Shown: positions 27,500 to 36,371 of the stretch, in pieces
How positions within the stretch are numbered: position 1 is the first letter of the stretch
Layout of the letters: every line of letters starts with the position of its first letter
NCBI GenBank assembly: GCA_046346965.1
Contig: JAXMHB010000008.1
Span: forward strand, 124,001 to 188,000
Length of the DNA stretch: 64,000 bases
From: JAXMHB01 sp046346965
GTDB taxonomy: Bacteria > Pseudomonadota > Gammaproteobacteria > Xanthomonadales > SZUA-5
Direction of reading: 5' to 3'
Program-made: the position numbers and the translations under genes
Notes under the pieces: generated by a model
The model's input: the letters and a program-made list of their open reading frames with translations, nothing else
Told to the model about the DNA's origin: nothing
The model's database searches: none

Positions 27500-28015
27500 T
27501 TGCTGAGCACGCTGTGGACAGAGGTACCGGCAACGCTGACGGCGGCGCCCGAGCTGCCCGCACATGTTCCGGCGCACTGGAGCACCAGTCTGCTGGTGAT
27601 GTTGATCGCGCTGGCGGTGATCGTGGCCTGCGTGCTGATGCACTACGAGGGATTGACCTGGCTGCAGAAGCGTCTGGGGCATGTGCATATCGGACCCAAG
27701 CGCCTGCGCGTGCTGTTCGGCATCATCGGCGTGCTGGCCATGCATGCCGTCGAAATCGTGTTCTTTGCGCTCGGTTACGCCATGGTGCACTGGATGCCGG
27801 ACGCCGGCGGCGTGGCTGGCATGGCGCGCCCGGGCTTGATCGATTTGAGCTACTTCTCGGCGATCACCTACACCACCGTCGGCTACGGCGATCTGGTCCC
27901 CTTTGGCGCCTTGCGCTTCTTGGCCGCTGTGGAATCGCTGTCGGGGTTCGTGCTGGTCAGCTGGTCGGCGTCCTTTACCTACCTGGTAATGGAGCGCTTC
28001 TGGCGGACGAGCTGA
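27500..28015 (+). CDS. Two-pore-helix-type potassium channel subunit
   Basis: A 171-aa membrane protein with hydrophobic segments at about 30-47, 70-95 and 140-165. The selectivity filter is TTVGYGD at 125-131, the hallmark of K+ channels, preceded by a pore helix (YFSAITY). It lacks a cytoplasmic RCK or cyclic-nucleotide domain. The TTG start at 27500 has AAGGAG 8 nt upstream, and the gene begins 28 bp after the CheX-like stop, so it probably belongs to the same operon. Its last 41 bp overlap the 3' end of the convergent sensor kinase gene. Confidence 0.88.
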   Translation: MLSTLWTEVPATLTAAPELPAHVPAHWSTSLLVMLIALAVIVACVLMHYEGLTWLQKRLGHVHIGPKRLRVLFGIIGVLAMHAVEIVFFALGYAMVHWMPDAGGVAGMARPGLIDLSYFSAITYTTVGYGDLVPFGALRFLAAVESLSGFVLVSWSASFTYLVMERFWRTS

Positions 28016-29108
28016 GCGGCTCGCGGGCGGGAATGCGCGCTTCCACGACGGTGCCCTGCTCCGCGCTGAGGCGCAGCTCGCCGCCCAAGGCCTGCATGCG
28101 TTCGCGCATGCCGCGGATGCCCTGACCGGCGCTGCCGGACCAACCGCGACCATTGTCGTGTACCCGCAGCACATGTTCATCGCCGGCACGCAGCAACTCG
28201 ACGCGCACCTGATCGGCGCCGGCATGGCGCACGATGTTGGTCACCGCCTCGCGCAGGACCAGCGCCAGTGCGCTCTCCTGATCGGCATCGAGGCCAACCG
28301 GATCGACTGCTGGCTGCAGCCGGATGCCGAGGGCGTCGAGCGCCACCCGGGCGCTGACCAGCTCGGCGCGCAGGCCGGCCGTGCGGATGCCGACCACCGC
28401 ACGCCGCACCTGCCCTAGCGCCTCGCGCGCCACGCCTTCGACCTCGGCAATCTCGCGGCGCGCAGCATCGCGGTCGCGCTCGAACAGGCGATGCGCCAAC
28501 TCGGCCTTCAGCACGATCACGCTGAGCGTGTGACCCAGCAGATCATGCAGATCGCGACCGATGCGCTCGCGCTCGGCCAGCTGCGCCAGCTGCCGCACCT
28601 CATCCTGACTTAGCCGCAGCGCCGCGTCCTTGCGCTCGTAGGCCGCCGCCACAGCGGTGCCGACGCCGATGGTGAGCAAGAGCAGCAAGGTCATCCCGGC
28701 GATCATCAGCGGATACCCAAGCTGCAAATGCCAGGCCAGGTAGGCCAGGTAAATGAGCGCCGACAGCGGCAGCGCGCGCCGCAACGGAACGCTGGCGATC
28801 AGCGTCACCACCGCATAGATCACATAGGTGTGCGCCGCCGGATTGAAGGGCAACAGTGCCAGCGCCAGCAGGCCCATGCCGGAGGCCGCCCACAGCTTGG
28901 CCGCACCCTGACTGCGCCAGGCCCAGGCATTGAGCAGCAGGAACACCGGCAGCGACAGCAGCGTCGCCGCCAGCCAGCCCGGGCGCGCCATCGGCGCGAT
29001 CAGCAGCGGCAGGAACAAAAACAACAAATACAGCAGGTTGCCGAGCGCAAACGCCATGCGCCGCTGATCGGCGCCGATCAGGTATCGCAACCAGGTACGC
29101 CCGCCCAT
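27975..29108 (-). CDS. DesK/NarL-type sensor histidine kinase
   Basis: A 377-aa kinase with about five to six transmembrane segments (residues 18-160) and no large periplasmic domain, as in membrane-state sensors such as DesK. The HisKA_3 motif is ERIGRDLHDLLGHTLSVI, with the phospho-His in LHDLLGH. The ATPase region carries LREAVTNIVRHA and HDNGRGW. The start at 29108 has GGGAG 8 nt upstream, and the longer frame to 29180 is not supported. Its usual LuxR-type response regulator is missing on both sides, so it is an orphan here. It overlaps the channel gene tail-to-tail by 41 bp. Confidence 0.9.
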   Translation of the reverse strand: MGGRTWLRYLIGADQRRMAFALGNLLYLLFLFLPLLIAPMARPGWLAATLLSLPVFLLLNAWAWRSQGAAKLWAASGMGLLALALLPFNPAAHTYVIYAVVTLIASVPLRRALPLSALIYLAYLAWHLQLGYPLMIAGMTLLLLLTIGVGTAVAAAYERKDAALRLSQDEVRQLAQLAERERIGRDLHDLLGHTLSVIVLKAELAHRLFERDRDAARREIAEVEGVAREALGQVRRAVVGIRTAGLRAELVSARVALDALGIRLQPAVDPVGLDADQESALALVLREAVTNIVRHAGADQVRVELLRAGDEHVLRVHDNGRGWSGSAGQGIRGMRERMQALGGELRLSAEQGTVVEARIPAREPLSSSARSAPLPGR

Positions 29109-29213
29109 CGTCTCGCTCCCGTGTCCAGCGCGCCTGCAGTCTGCGCGTGCTGGATCGGTGTCGCCACGGGCGCGCGTCAACGCGCCGGGGTGACAGTTGT
29201 CAGCTGCGGGCGC

Positions 29214-29804
29214 TCAGTACAGTGCCGCCAAGGCGAGCGCTTGCTCAAGCTTCTGCGGGTTGGGGCTGCTGAGTGCCATCACCTGGATCTGCACCTGACT
29301 CTGATCGCGCACGAAGTAGATCGACACCGCGCCGGTCTGGGTGATCGCATAGGCCCCTTCGCCCAAGGCCGATAGCGCCTGATAACCGGCCGTCGACTGC
29401 GCCAGGGCCTGACCGGATTGCAGCGCCGATTGCGCCGCGGCCGGCGTCGCCGCCGTGGCCACGTAGACCTCCACCATCTGCGTTACTGCGTCGGGCGCAC
29501 CTTCGACGCTGCCCTGCCCGGCGACATACACGCAGCGCGAATCCCACACATAGCCGCTCAAGCGCGGGGCGAGCGCCTGCTGCAGCGCAAACGGAACGTC
29601 CGGATACACCTGCCGCAGATCCTCAAGACTGATGCGGGCACAGGCGTCCACCGGCGTCAGCGCCTGCAGCGCCGCCAGCTCGGCATCCGGGTTGGCCGCA
29701 GCGGTCGCCGCGGGTTGCACAGCGGCGGGCGGCGCCGGCGGCGTGGCGCGATCGCAAGCAGCCAGCAGCACGGCGCTGGCGAGCCATAGGGCGGAGGTCT
29801 TCAT
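29214..29804 (-). CDS. Putative lipoprotein, unknown function
   Basis: A 196-aa exported protein. The signal peptide ends in a lipobox LLAAC (Cys17), so it is probably lipid-anchored. An Ala/Pro linker (18-40) leads to a globular part with two cysteines (DACARI and DSRCVYV) that may form a disulfide. I do not recognise the family. It lies 105 bp upstream of the orphan sensor kinase on the same strand, which may or may not be functional. Confidence 0.75.
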   Translation of the reverse strand: MKTSALWLASAVLLAACDRATPPAPPAAVQPAATAAANPDAELAALQALTPVDACARISLEDLRQVYPDVPFALQQALAPRLSGYVWDSRCVYVAGQGSVEGAPDAVTQMVEVYVATAATPAAAQSALQSGQALAQSTAGYQALSALGEGAYAITQTGAVSIYFVRDQSQVQIQVMALSSPNPQKLEQALALAALY

Positions 29805-29875
29805 TTAGCGTCCAAATTCAAGGGAATCCCCAGCGCCATGCGTAAAAGCACGCCCGATCCGTGCATCCGCCCGGC

Positions 29876-30322
29876 TTACATCTGCAGGCTGAGCGACTGC
29901 CCCACCGGCACCGCGTTCCACGCCGCACTCAGGCGCGCGATCTCCGCGCGGATCGCCAGGATCGCCGCCTCATCCAGCGCCAGCGCCGGGCACTGCCGGG
30001 CCTCGCAGGTCAGCTGATAGAGCGCCAGCATCTCCGTCGGGGCGGACTGTCCGCCGGACCACTGATCGCCCTGGATCACTTCGACCAACCGCTCGACCGC
30101 GTCGCTCTGGGCCTCGGCCTGCATCTGGAAAGTGGCCGCCTCGCCATCGCCGACACGGCGCAGGAAGCCGCGCAAATCCAGTGTGTGCTCGACCGCGTAA
30201 TGCACCATGTCATGCGGAATGATGCCCTGCTTGGGGCACTCGATCTGCTCGGGCGCGCGACCGGGTCGGCTGATCTCCAGACGATCCCATTTGCCGGGTC
30301 CCTTGGTGAACACCAGTTTCAT
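29876..30322 (-). CDS. Conserved hypothetical protein
   Basis: A 148-aa soluble protein. Start 30322 (MKLVFTKGPGKWD) is preferred; a TTG at 30331 sits too close to the GGAG. Notable segments are CPKQGIIPHDMVHYAVE near residue 30 and a helical C-terminus. I recall this pattern in uncharacterised proteins of about 150 residues but no function. It has no signal peptide or membrane segment. Confidence 0.72.
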   Translation of the reverse strand: MKLVFTKGPGKWDRLEISRPGRAPEQIECPKQGIIPHDMVHYAVEHTLDLRGFLRRVGDGEAATFQMQAEAQSDAVERLVEVIQGDQWSGGQSAPTEMLALYQLTCEARQCPALALDEAAILAIRAEIARLSAAWNAVPVGQSLSLQM

Positions 30323-30410
30323 GGACTGCAAACTCCGGGTGGACAGACGCCCGGAATCCTACGCGTTGCGGCGGCCGGCCGGGGCGCTGCGGGCCCCGGC
30401 CGACTCACAC

Positions 30411-32798
30411 TCAACGCTGGCGCCGCACCGCCAGTACGCCGGCCAGTGCAGTGAGCAGCGTCAACAGCAGCAGCCCGGTCTGGTTCAGGCTGGGAATCTC
30501 GGTGAACGGCAGACCGACGGTCACCGCAGCGCTCTGCGCATTGTTGTTCGGCACCGGATCGGTGGTCGGCGAGGCCGTGCTCGCGGCCACGCTCATGCTG
30601 CCCTCGTTGTTGCTGTAGGCCAGCAGCGTCAGCGTGCGCACACCACCCGGGGCCGTCGCGCCCGGCCAGGTGCAGACGATCGTGCCAGTGGTGCCCACCT
30701 GCGGCGTCGTGCAGTTCGCGCCTGCTGCGGTGTGGCTGCTGTAGCGCAGATCTGCTGACAGCGTCAGCGTGATCGCCACATCCTGCGCGTCCGCCGGTCC
30801 GTTGTTGGTGCTGGTCGCGACGAAGCTCAGCGGCTGGTTGGCCAGCGCCTGGGCGGGTGTGGCGCTCAGCGCGATCACCAGATCCGCCTGCGCGATGACG
30901 CTGGTGCTGGTGCTCGCCGTGTTGTTGGCCGACTGCGGATCGGTGGCCGACGATGCCACGCTGGCGCTGGCGTTGAGGACGGTGCCATTGGGTGTATTGG
31001 CCGAGACCAGCACGGTCACGCTCAGCGTGCGCGAGCCGCCCGCGGCCACGCTGCCGCTGATGCTGCAGCTGATGCCGGCGACGCAGCTGCCACCCCCGAC
31101 GACGTTCCCCGAAACGAAGCTGGTGCCCGCTGGCGCGGTCAGATTGACGGTGACGCCGGCTGCATCGGACGGACCGCTGTTGGTGACCACGGCCGTGTAG
31201 CTCAGCTGGCTGCCAGCGACCACTGGATCGGGCGTGTCGCTCAGGCTGATTGCCAGATCGGACACCGCGTTAACGGTCGTCGTGGTGGTGGCGGTGTTGT
31301 TCGCGCTGACCGGGTCGACGGTCGTCGAGGACGCCTGCGCGCTGGCGCTGAGCACACTGCCCTGCGCCACGGCGGCGGCAATGATGGCGCTGATGTCGAC
31401 CGTGCGCGCGGTCGTCGGTGGCGTGGCGCCGGCCCAGGTGCAGGTGATCGTGCCGATTCCGGCGCAGTTGCCGCCAGCGCTCGGGCTCACGCTGCCCGGA
31501 GTGACGCCCGCCGGCAGCGTGATGACCAGCGTGGCGTCCTGAGCGTCCGAGGCGCCGCCATTGCTGAGGCTGGCGCTGTAGCTCAGCGCGGTGCCGGCGA
31601 CTGCCGGGTCCGGCGAGTCAGTGATCGTGACCGACAGATCGGCCGCGGTCGTGACCGCGGTGCCCGCCGTCGCAGTGTTATCTGTGGGGTCCGGATCGAC
31701 GCTGGCGGCGCTGACCGTGGCCGAGGCGGAGATCAAGGAGCCGCTGGCGGCATTCGCCGGCACGCCCACGACCAGCGTGGCGGTGCGGCTGGCGCCGTTG
31801 GCGGTCGCCCCGGGCCAGCTGCAGCTGACAGGACCGCTGCCAGTGCAACTACCGCCCGCATCTGCGCCCGCCGAGACAAAGCTGGTGCCGGCTGGCAGCG
31901 GCAGCGTTACCGCGACATCGGTGGCGGCATCCGGTCCGGTATTGGTCACCACCGCGGCGTAGCTCAAGCTCTGACCGGCAATCACCGGATCGGGCGTGTC
32001 GCTCAGCACCACGGCCAGATCGGCCTGCGGGGCGGCAAACACCAGTTCGATCACCACCGGCGAGGTAAACCCGTTCGGATTGGTAGCCGATGAGCCGACG
32101 GTACTGGACACCGCGTCCGCCACACCGTTGGCAAAACTCGCCGTGCTGAAGAAGGTGCTGCTGGCCCCGCCCACCGCGCCGGAATGGCGAATGGTGATCA
32201 TCAACTCCTGCCCGGGCGTGTAGGTGTACGGCGTGGTGAAGTTGATCGTCGGGCCAAAAGGATTCGGCGCCGATGGCGTCGAGGCCGGATTGGCGACATA
32301 AGCATTCACCGGCACCGTCAGCGCGCCCGAGCGGGTGGTCACCACGGTGGCGGCATTCTGGTTGGCGGCAAAGGAGGTCGCCGTCGACGCGATCTCGCCG
32401 TCGGCATTGATCGCCGCGCTGGCGCGACTCAACTGCACGTCGTACTGCGAGAAGGTCAGCGCGCTGGTCGGCCAGGTACTGGTGGCACTCCCCAGAGACG
32501 CGGCGATTTGCCGATAGCGCATGCCGACGATCTGCACCGGCGCGGTGATCCCGGCCAGCTGCGAGGGGTGGTAATAGACCTGATAGGTGCGCGCGGCATC
32601 GCGCAGCAAAGTGTTGAGGCCACCGGTTTCCAGCGTCGTCGGCAGCACTTCGGACAGCGCGCCGCGGTTGATCGGTGCCGGCCGCAGGTCCGGCGCGGCG
32701 CTGCGTACATAGGGCACGTTGGTATCGCTGAGCTGCTCGGCGTAGCTCAGAGTGCTGGCGCTCAGCGCCAGCGTGATGAGACAGAGGGATCGGTACAC
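30411..32798 (-). CDS. Secreted DUF11-repeat protein with IPTL-CTERM sorting tail
   Basis: A 795-aa exported protein with a signal peptide ending in SYA (residue 20). Residues about 25-255 form a unique N-terminal domain. Four DUF11 repeats of about 120 residues follow, each opening with ADLxVxLSxTPDPVxAGxxLSY and including a CxWPGAT-type loop. The tail has IPSLNQTGLLLLTLLTALAG and then an Arg-rich end (VRRQR), the layout of IPTL-CTERM signals processed by archaeosortase/exosortase-like enzymes. The GTG start at 32798 has GGAG 7 nt upstream. The protein is probably displayed on the surface after tail cleavage. Confidence 0.86.
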   Translation of the reverse strand: MYRSLCLITLALSASTLSYAEQLSDTNVPYVRSAAPDLRPAPINRGALSEVLPTTLETGGLNTLLRDAARTYQVYYHPSQLAGITAPVQIVGMRYRQIAASLGSATSTWPTSALTFSQYDVQLSRASAAINADGEIASTATSFAANQNAATVVTTRSGALTVPVNAYVANPASTPSAPNPFGPTINFTTPYTYTPGQELMITIRHSGAVGGASSTFFSTASFANGVADAVSSTVGSSATNPNGFTSPVVIELVFAAPQADLAVVLSDTPDPVIAGQSLSYAAVVTNTGPDAATDVAVTLPLPAGTSFVSAGADAGGSCTGSGPVSCSWPGATANGASRTATLVVGVPANAASGSLISASATVSAASVDPDPTDNTATAGTAVTTAADLSVTITDSPDPAVAGTALSYSASLSNGGASDAQDATLVITLPAGVTPGSVSPSAGGNCAGIGTITCTWAGATPPTTARTVDISAIIAAAVAQGSVLSASAQASSTTVDPVSANNTATTTTTVNAVSDLAISLSDTPDPVVAGSQLSYTAVVTNSGPSDAAGVTVNLTAPAGTSFVSGNVVGGGSCVAGISCSISGSVAAGGSRTLSVTVLVSANTPNGTVLNASASVASSATDPQSANNTASTSTSVIAQADLVIALSATPAQALANQPLSFVATSTNNGPADAQDVAITLTLSADLRYSSHTAAGANCTTPQVGTTGTIVCTWPGATAPGGVRTLTLLAYSNNEGSMSVAASTASPTTDPVPNNNAQSAAVTVGLPFTEIPSLNQTGLLLLTLLTALAGVLAVRRQR

Positions 32799-32951
32799 GC
32801 GGCACTCCGGACGCAGGGATGAGCACGAGAAATCGAGCTCTGACGATAGCGTTCAACCGACTTGCCCACATCCTCTGTCAATGGGATGCGCGCGCCGGGC
32901 GCTTGCCCCGTCCACACTTTCCGGCGAGACTCCCGGCGCCGCCGCCGGGGC

Positions 32952-32967
32952 GGAAGTCTGGACGTCT
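32952..32967 (+). promoter_or_regulatory. Two tandem Met-box-like octamers upstream of metF
   Basis: GGAAGTCT and GGACGTCT are adjacent 8-mers matching the MetJ Met-box AGACGTCT at 6 and 7 of 8 positions. They end 9 nt before the metF start, where a repressor would block translation initiation or a close promoter. Two boxes could be chance; presence of metJ in the genome is unknown. Confidence 0.25.
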
Positions 32968-32976
32968 ATACCACCC

Positions 32977-33801
32977 ATGCTGCCATTGAGCTTCGAGTTT
33001 TTTCCGCCCAAGACCGACGAGCAGCGCGACACGCTGGAGCGTACCGTTGAACGCTTGCGTCCGCTCAACCCCGAGTACGTCAGCGTCACCTTCGGCGCGG
33101 GTGGCTCCACGCTCAGCTACACCTACGACACCGTCGCCGGCCTCAAGCAGCGGCACGGACTGGACGTGGCACCGCATCTGTCCTGCATGGGCGGCACCCG
33201 GCAGGAGATCCGCGATCTGCTCGACCGCTATGTGGCGCTGGGCTGCCGCCGACTGGTGGCGCTGCGCGGCGATCTGCCCTCGGGCATGGCCACCGCCGGC
33301 GAGTTCCGCCATGCCATCGATCTGGTGCGCTTCGTGCGTGAAGGTTACGGCCGGCAGTTCCACATCGAGGTCGCCGGCTATCCGGAGATCCATCCGCAGG
33401 CGCGCAGCGCCAACGAGGATCTGCAGCATTTTGCCGCCAAAGTCGCGGCCGGCGCTGATGGCGCCATCACCCAGTATTTCTACAACGTCGACGCCTATCT
33501 GCGCTTCGTCGACGACGTGCGCGCGCTCGGGGTGGCGGTGCCAGTGGTGCCGGGCATCATGCCGATCAGCAATTTCAGCCAGTTGAAGCGCTTTTCCGAC
33601 CAGTGTGGCGCCGAGATTCCGCGTTGGCTGGAGCGGCGGATGCAGAGTTTTGGCGACGATGTCGACGCGGTCCGCGCACTCGGCGCAGAGGTGGTGGGCA
33701 CGCTGTGCCGCCGGCTGATCGCCGCCGGCGCACCGGCGCTGCACTTCTACACGCTGAATCGCGCCAAGGCGACGCTGGCCGTGATCGATCAACTGCGCTG
33801 A
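32977..33801 (+). CDS. metF: Methylenetetrahydrofolate reductase
   Basis: A 274-aa FAD enzyme that reduces 5,10-methylene-THF to 5-methyl-THF, the methyl donor for methionine synthesis. It opens with LSFEFFPPKTDE, holding the conserved catalytic Glu, and shows FGAGGST, HLSCMGG, LRGDLP, QYFYN and PGIMPISNF, all usual for the family. The length is typical of bacterial MetF. The ATG at 32977 is chosen because the 75 codons upstream of it in frame look non-coding. No good ribosome site is visible. It is divergent from the DUF11 gene. Confidence 0.96.
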   Translation: MLPLSFEFFPPKTDEQRDTLERTVERLRPLNPEYVSVTFGAGGSTLSYTYDTVAGLKQRHGLDVAPHLSCMGGTRQEIRDLLDRYVALGCRRLVALRGDLPSGMATAGEFRHAIDLVRFVREGYGRQFHIEVAGYPEIHPQARSANEDLQHFAAKVAAGADGAITQYFYNVDAYLRFVDDVRALGVAVPVVPGIMPISNFSQLKRFSDQCGAEIPRWLERRMQSFGDDVDAVRALGAEVVGTLCRRLIAAGAPALHFYTLNRAKATLAVIDQLR

Positions 33802-33841
33802 ACCAGCGCAGTGCGCTCGCGGCCTTTGGCAGAATGCCGGC

Positions 33842-35194
33842 ATGCGCCTGCTCCTGCTGCTGATCTGGGCCCTTAACGACGCCGCCTTCGGCGCCGAGAT
33901 TCCCTATTGCGGCGGCCAGCACCGGATCGATGGCGAACTCGACGACTGGCGAGCGCCCTGGTACGCCGCGGCGTTTGCGGAAACCGCAGCCGCGCCAGCG
34001 CAAGCCAATCAGGTCTCGGTGCAGATCTGCTGGACGCTTGAAGCCTTGCATTACGGCATTCGCGTCGACGATCAGGATCTGCTGCCGGCGCCGACGCCGC
34101 TGGCGGTCGACCAGTATCACCAGTACGACTCGGTGCAGATCTACATCGACGCTCGCGGCGATGATCAGGACCGCATGAATGACGACGATGTAGACATTCT
34201 GCTGCTCCCCGACGGCCGCGCTGGCGTGCTGCGCGGCGACGCGCTGGTCGGCGCGCTGGCAGCGGCGATCGTGCCACAGCGTGAATCCACGCCGCTGCCG
34301 CTGCGCTACGCCAGCCAGCGATGGGACACGGGCTGGCAACTGGAGCTTGCGGTGCCTTTCGCGGGCCTCGGGATTGAGCCGCGTACCGCCCTGCCGCTGC
34401 GCATGGATGTCGCCATCAACGATTGGCTGGTCGATCACCCGCCGGGCGCATCGGAAGCGCTGACGCCCGAGCGCGTGCGCGCGCTGGCCGAGCGCTCTGC
34501 GCTCACCGCCGATACCGATCCGGCGGTGGGCACCCAGCTGTGGCCGCGCAACTGGTCGGGCGACAATGATTTTGGCTATCCGCAACGCTGGCGCTCGCTG
34601 ACGCTGACGGGCGCGCCGGGCGTTTGGGAGGGTCTGGTGCGGCGCCTGGGCGCGGGCACTGCGCTGGGTCTGGTGGCCGCGCTGTGTCTGGCGCTGGCCG
34701 GACTGCTGATGCTGGGTCTGTACGGCTGGCATCGCCGTCAACTGCAGGCGCTGCTGGCGCGCCTGGCCGAGCTGCCGACGGTCGTGCCCGCCTCGGCGCC
34801 GGCCGCAGCGTCAGCGCCAGCGGAGGACGTCCCGGCGAGCGCCGATGCCCCGGATGTCTCGCTTCGAGATCGCGAGTTCGCCGAACGCGTGCTCGGCTAT
34901 GTGCGTGCCCATCTGGAATTGGCGCACAGCCCCAGCGAGCTGGCCGAGCACTTTCACGTCTCGCTGCGCACCTTGCAGCGACGCGTACGATCAGGACTGG
35001 GCAGCAGTCCGCAGGATCTGGTGCTGGCGGCCCGCCTGGAATCGGCACGGGAACTGCTGCAGCGCGGCAGCTTGCGGGTCAGCGAGGTGGCGGCCCGGGT
35101 GGGGTTCGAGGACTTGTCCCATTTTTCGCGCCGCTATCGACTCGCCTTTGGTCACGCGCCCTCGGCCGAGCGCTCCGAGCGGGGTGCGGCCTGA
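33842..35194 (+). CDS. Membrane-bound AraC regulator with CBM9-like sugar-binding ectodomain
   Basis: A 450-aa fusion. Signal peptide or anchor (1-18), then a beta-rich domain (about 20-255) of CBM9-like type, with HRIDGELDDW, YDSVQIYIDARGD and LELAVPFAGL. A transmembrane helix (about 272-297) and an Ala/Pro linker follow. The last 105 residues form an AraC helix-turn-helix pair (HFHVSLRTLQRRV and VSEVAARVGFEDLSHFSRRY). The sensor is therefore outside the cytoplasm and the DNA-binding part inside, in one chain. It lies 40 bp after metF and 90 bp before the reductase gene. Confidence 0.86.
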   Translation: MRLLLLLIWALNDAAFGAEIPYCGGQHRIDGELDDWRAPWYAAAFAETAAAPAQANQVSVQICWTLEALHYGIRVDDQDLLPAPTPLAVDQYHQYDSVQIYIDARGDDQDRMNDDDVDILLLPDGRAGVLRGDALVGALAAAIVPQRESTPLPLRYASQRWDTGWQLELAVPFAGLGIEPRTALPLRMDVAINDWLVDHPPGASEALTPERVRALAERSALTADTDPAVGTQLWPRNWSGDNDFGYPQRWRSLTLTGAPGVWEGLVRRLGAGTALGLVAALCLALAGLLMLGLYGWHRRQLQALLARLAELPTVVPASAPAAASAPAEDVPASADAPDVSLRDREFAERVLGYVRAHLELAHSPSELAEHFHVSLRTLQRRVRSGLGSSPQDLVLAARLESARELLQRGSLRVSEVAARVGFEDLSHFSRRYRLAFGHAPSAERSERGAA

Positions 35195-35284
35195 GGCGCG
35201 AGGTTGAAGTCTGCGCGCGCCACCCCATGTTCCAGGCCCACGCGTGGCCCTATTCCGGTGTCACACGCTTCCTGGAGTCGATCG

Positions 35285-36355
35285 ATGAGTCTGTTGCACA
35301 CCCCTCTGCAAGCCGGCGACCTGCACCTGTCCAACCGCATCGTGATGGCGCCGCTGACGCGCTCGCGCGCCGGGCGCAGTCACATCCCCAACGCGATGAT
35401 GGCCGAGTACTACGCGCAGCGCGCCAGCGCTGGCCTGGTCATCAGCGAGGCCACCATGGTCGCGGCGGACGGCTGCGCCTTCACCGCCGAAGGCGGCATT
35501 TTTGATCAGGCTTGCGTCGACGGCTGGCGCGCCGTCACCGATGCCGTGCACGCGCGCGGCGGGTTGATGCAGATCCAGTTGTTCCATCCCGGACGGGCGG
35601 CGCATTCGCTGCTGAACGCCGGCACGCAACCAATTTCGAGCAGCGCGCGGGCGATCACTGGCAGCACGATCAGCACGCCGGAAGGTCCGCAGGCCTATGA
35701 AACCCCGCGCCGGCTGAGCGAGGACGAGCTACCCGGCATCGTCGAGCTGTTCCGCCAGGGTGCCCTGCGCGCCAAGGCGGCCGGCTTTGACGGCGCGCAG
35801 TTGCACGGCGCGCACGGCTATCTGCTCGATCAGTTCCTGCGCGACAGCGTCAACGACCGCCAGGACGGCTACGGCGGCAGCATCGCCAAGCACGCGCGAC
35901 TGCTGCTGGAAGCCACCGATGCCGTCATCGGCGTCTACGGCGCCGGTCGCGTCTCGGTGCGCATCTCGCCGCTGGTGGCCTTCAATGACATTGCCGATTC
36001 CGATCCCGAGGCGCTGGTCGCCTACTTGGCCCGCGAGTTGGACCGCCGCCAGATCGCTTTCCTGGAATTGCGCCATGCCGACCATCGCGAGCCCGCCGAA
36101 CAACGCCTGGCCGCCATCGCGCGCGAGCAGTTCCGCGGACGCTTGTTCCTGAACGGTGGCTACGACCAAGCAAGCGGCGAAGCCGCGCTGGCGAGCGGTG
36201 CCGCCGACGCCATCGTCTACGGCAAGCCCTTCCTGTCGAATCCGGATTTGGTGAAGCGCTTTGCACGCGGCGCCGAGCTGGCGCCGGTGGACTTCAGCCG
36301 TCTGTACACGCCGGGCCCGGCGGGCTACACCGACTATCCCGCCCTGGCCGACTGA
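35285..36355 (+). CDS. nemA: Old Yellow Enzyme family alkene reductase
   Basis: A 356-aa FMN flavoprotein using NAD(P)H to reduce activated C=C bonds, maleimides or nitro esters. The barrel starts NRIVMAPLTRSRAG. The substrate-binding pair is in GAQLHGAHGYLLDQFLRD, and the FMN-phosphate loop is AIVYGKPFL near residue 315. The start at 35285 is the family start; 27 further in-frame codons upstream do not match. GGAG lies about 8 nt upstream. Symbol nemA is by similarity only. The preceding AraC regulator may control it. Confidence 0.93.
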   Translation: MSLLHTPLQAGDLHLSNRIVMAPLTRSRAGRSHIPNAMMAEYYAQRASAGLVISEATMVAADGCAFTAEGGIFDQACVDGWRAVTDAVHARGGLMQIQLFHPGRAAHSLLNAGTQPISSSARAITGSTISTPEGPQAYETPRRLSEDELPGIVELFRQGALRAKAAGFDGAQLHGAHGYLLDQFLRDSVNDRQDGYGGSIAKHARLLLEATDAVIGVYGAGRVSVRISPLVAFNDIADSDPEALVAYLARELDRRQIAFLELRHADHREPAEQRLAAIAREQFRGRLFLNGGYDQASGEAALASGAADAIVYGKPFLSNPDLVKRFARGAELAPVDFSRLYTPGPAGYTDYPALAD

Positions 36356-36371
36356 GGCCGGCGCAAGGGCG

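Noticed and set aside
32799..32976. SAM or SAH riboswitch upstream of metF
   Set aside because: I could not find the conserved cores of SAM-I, SAM-II or SAH riboswitches in this 178-bp gap.
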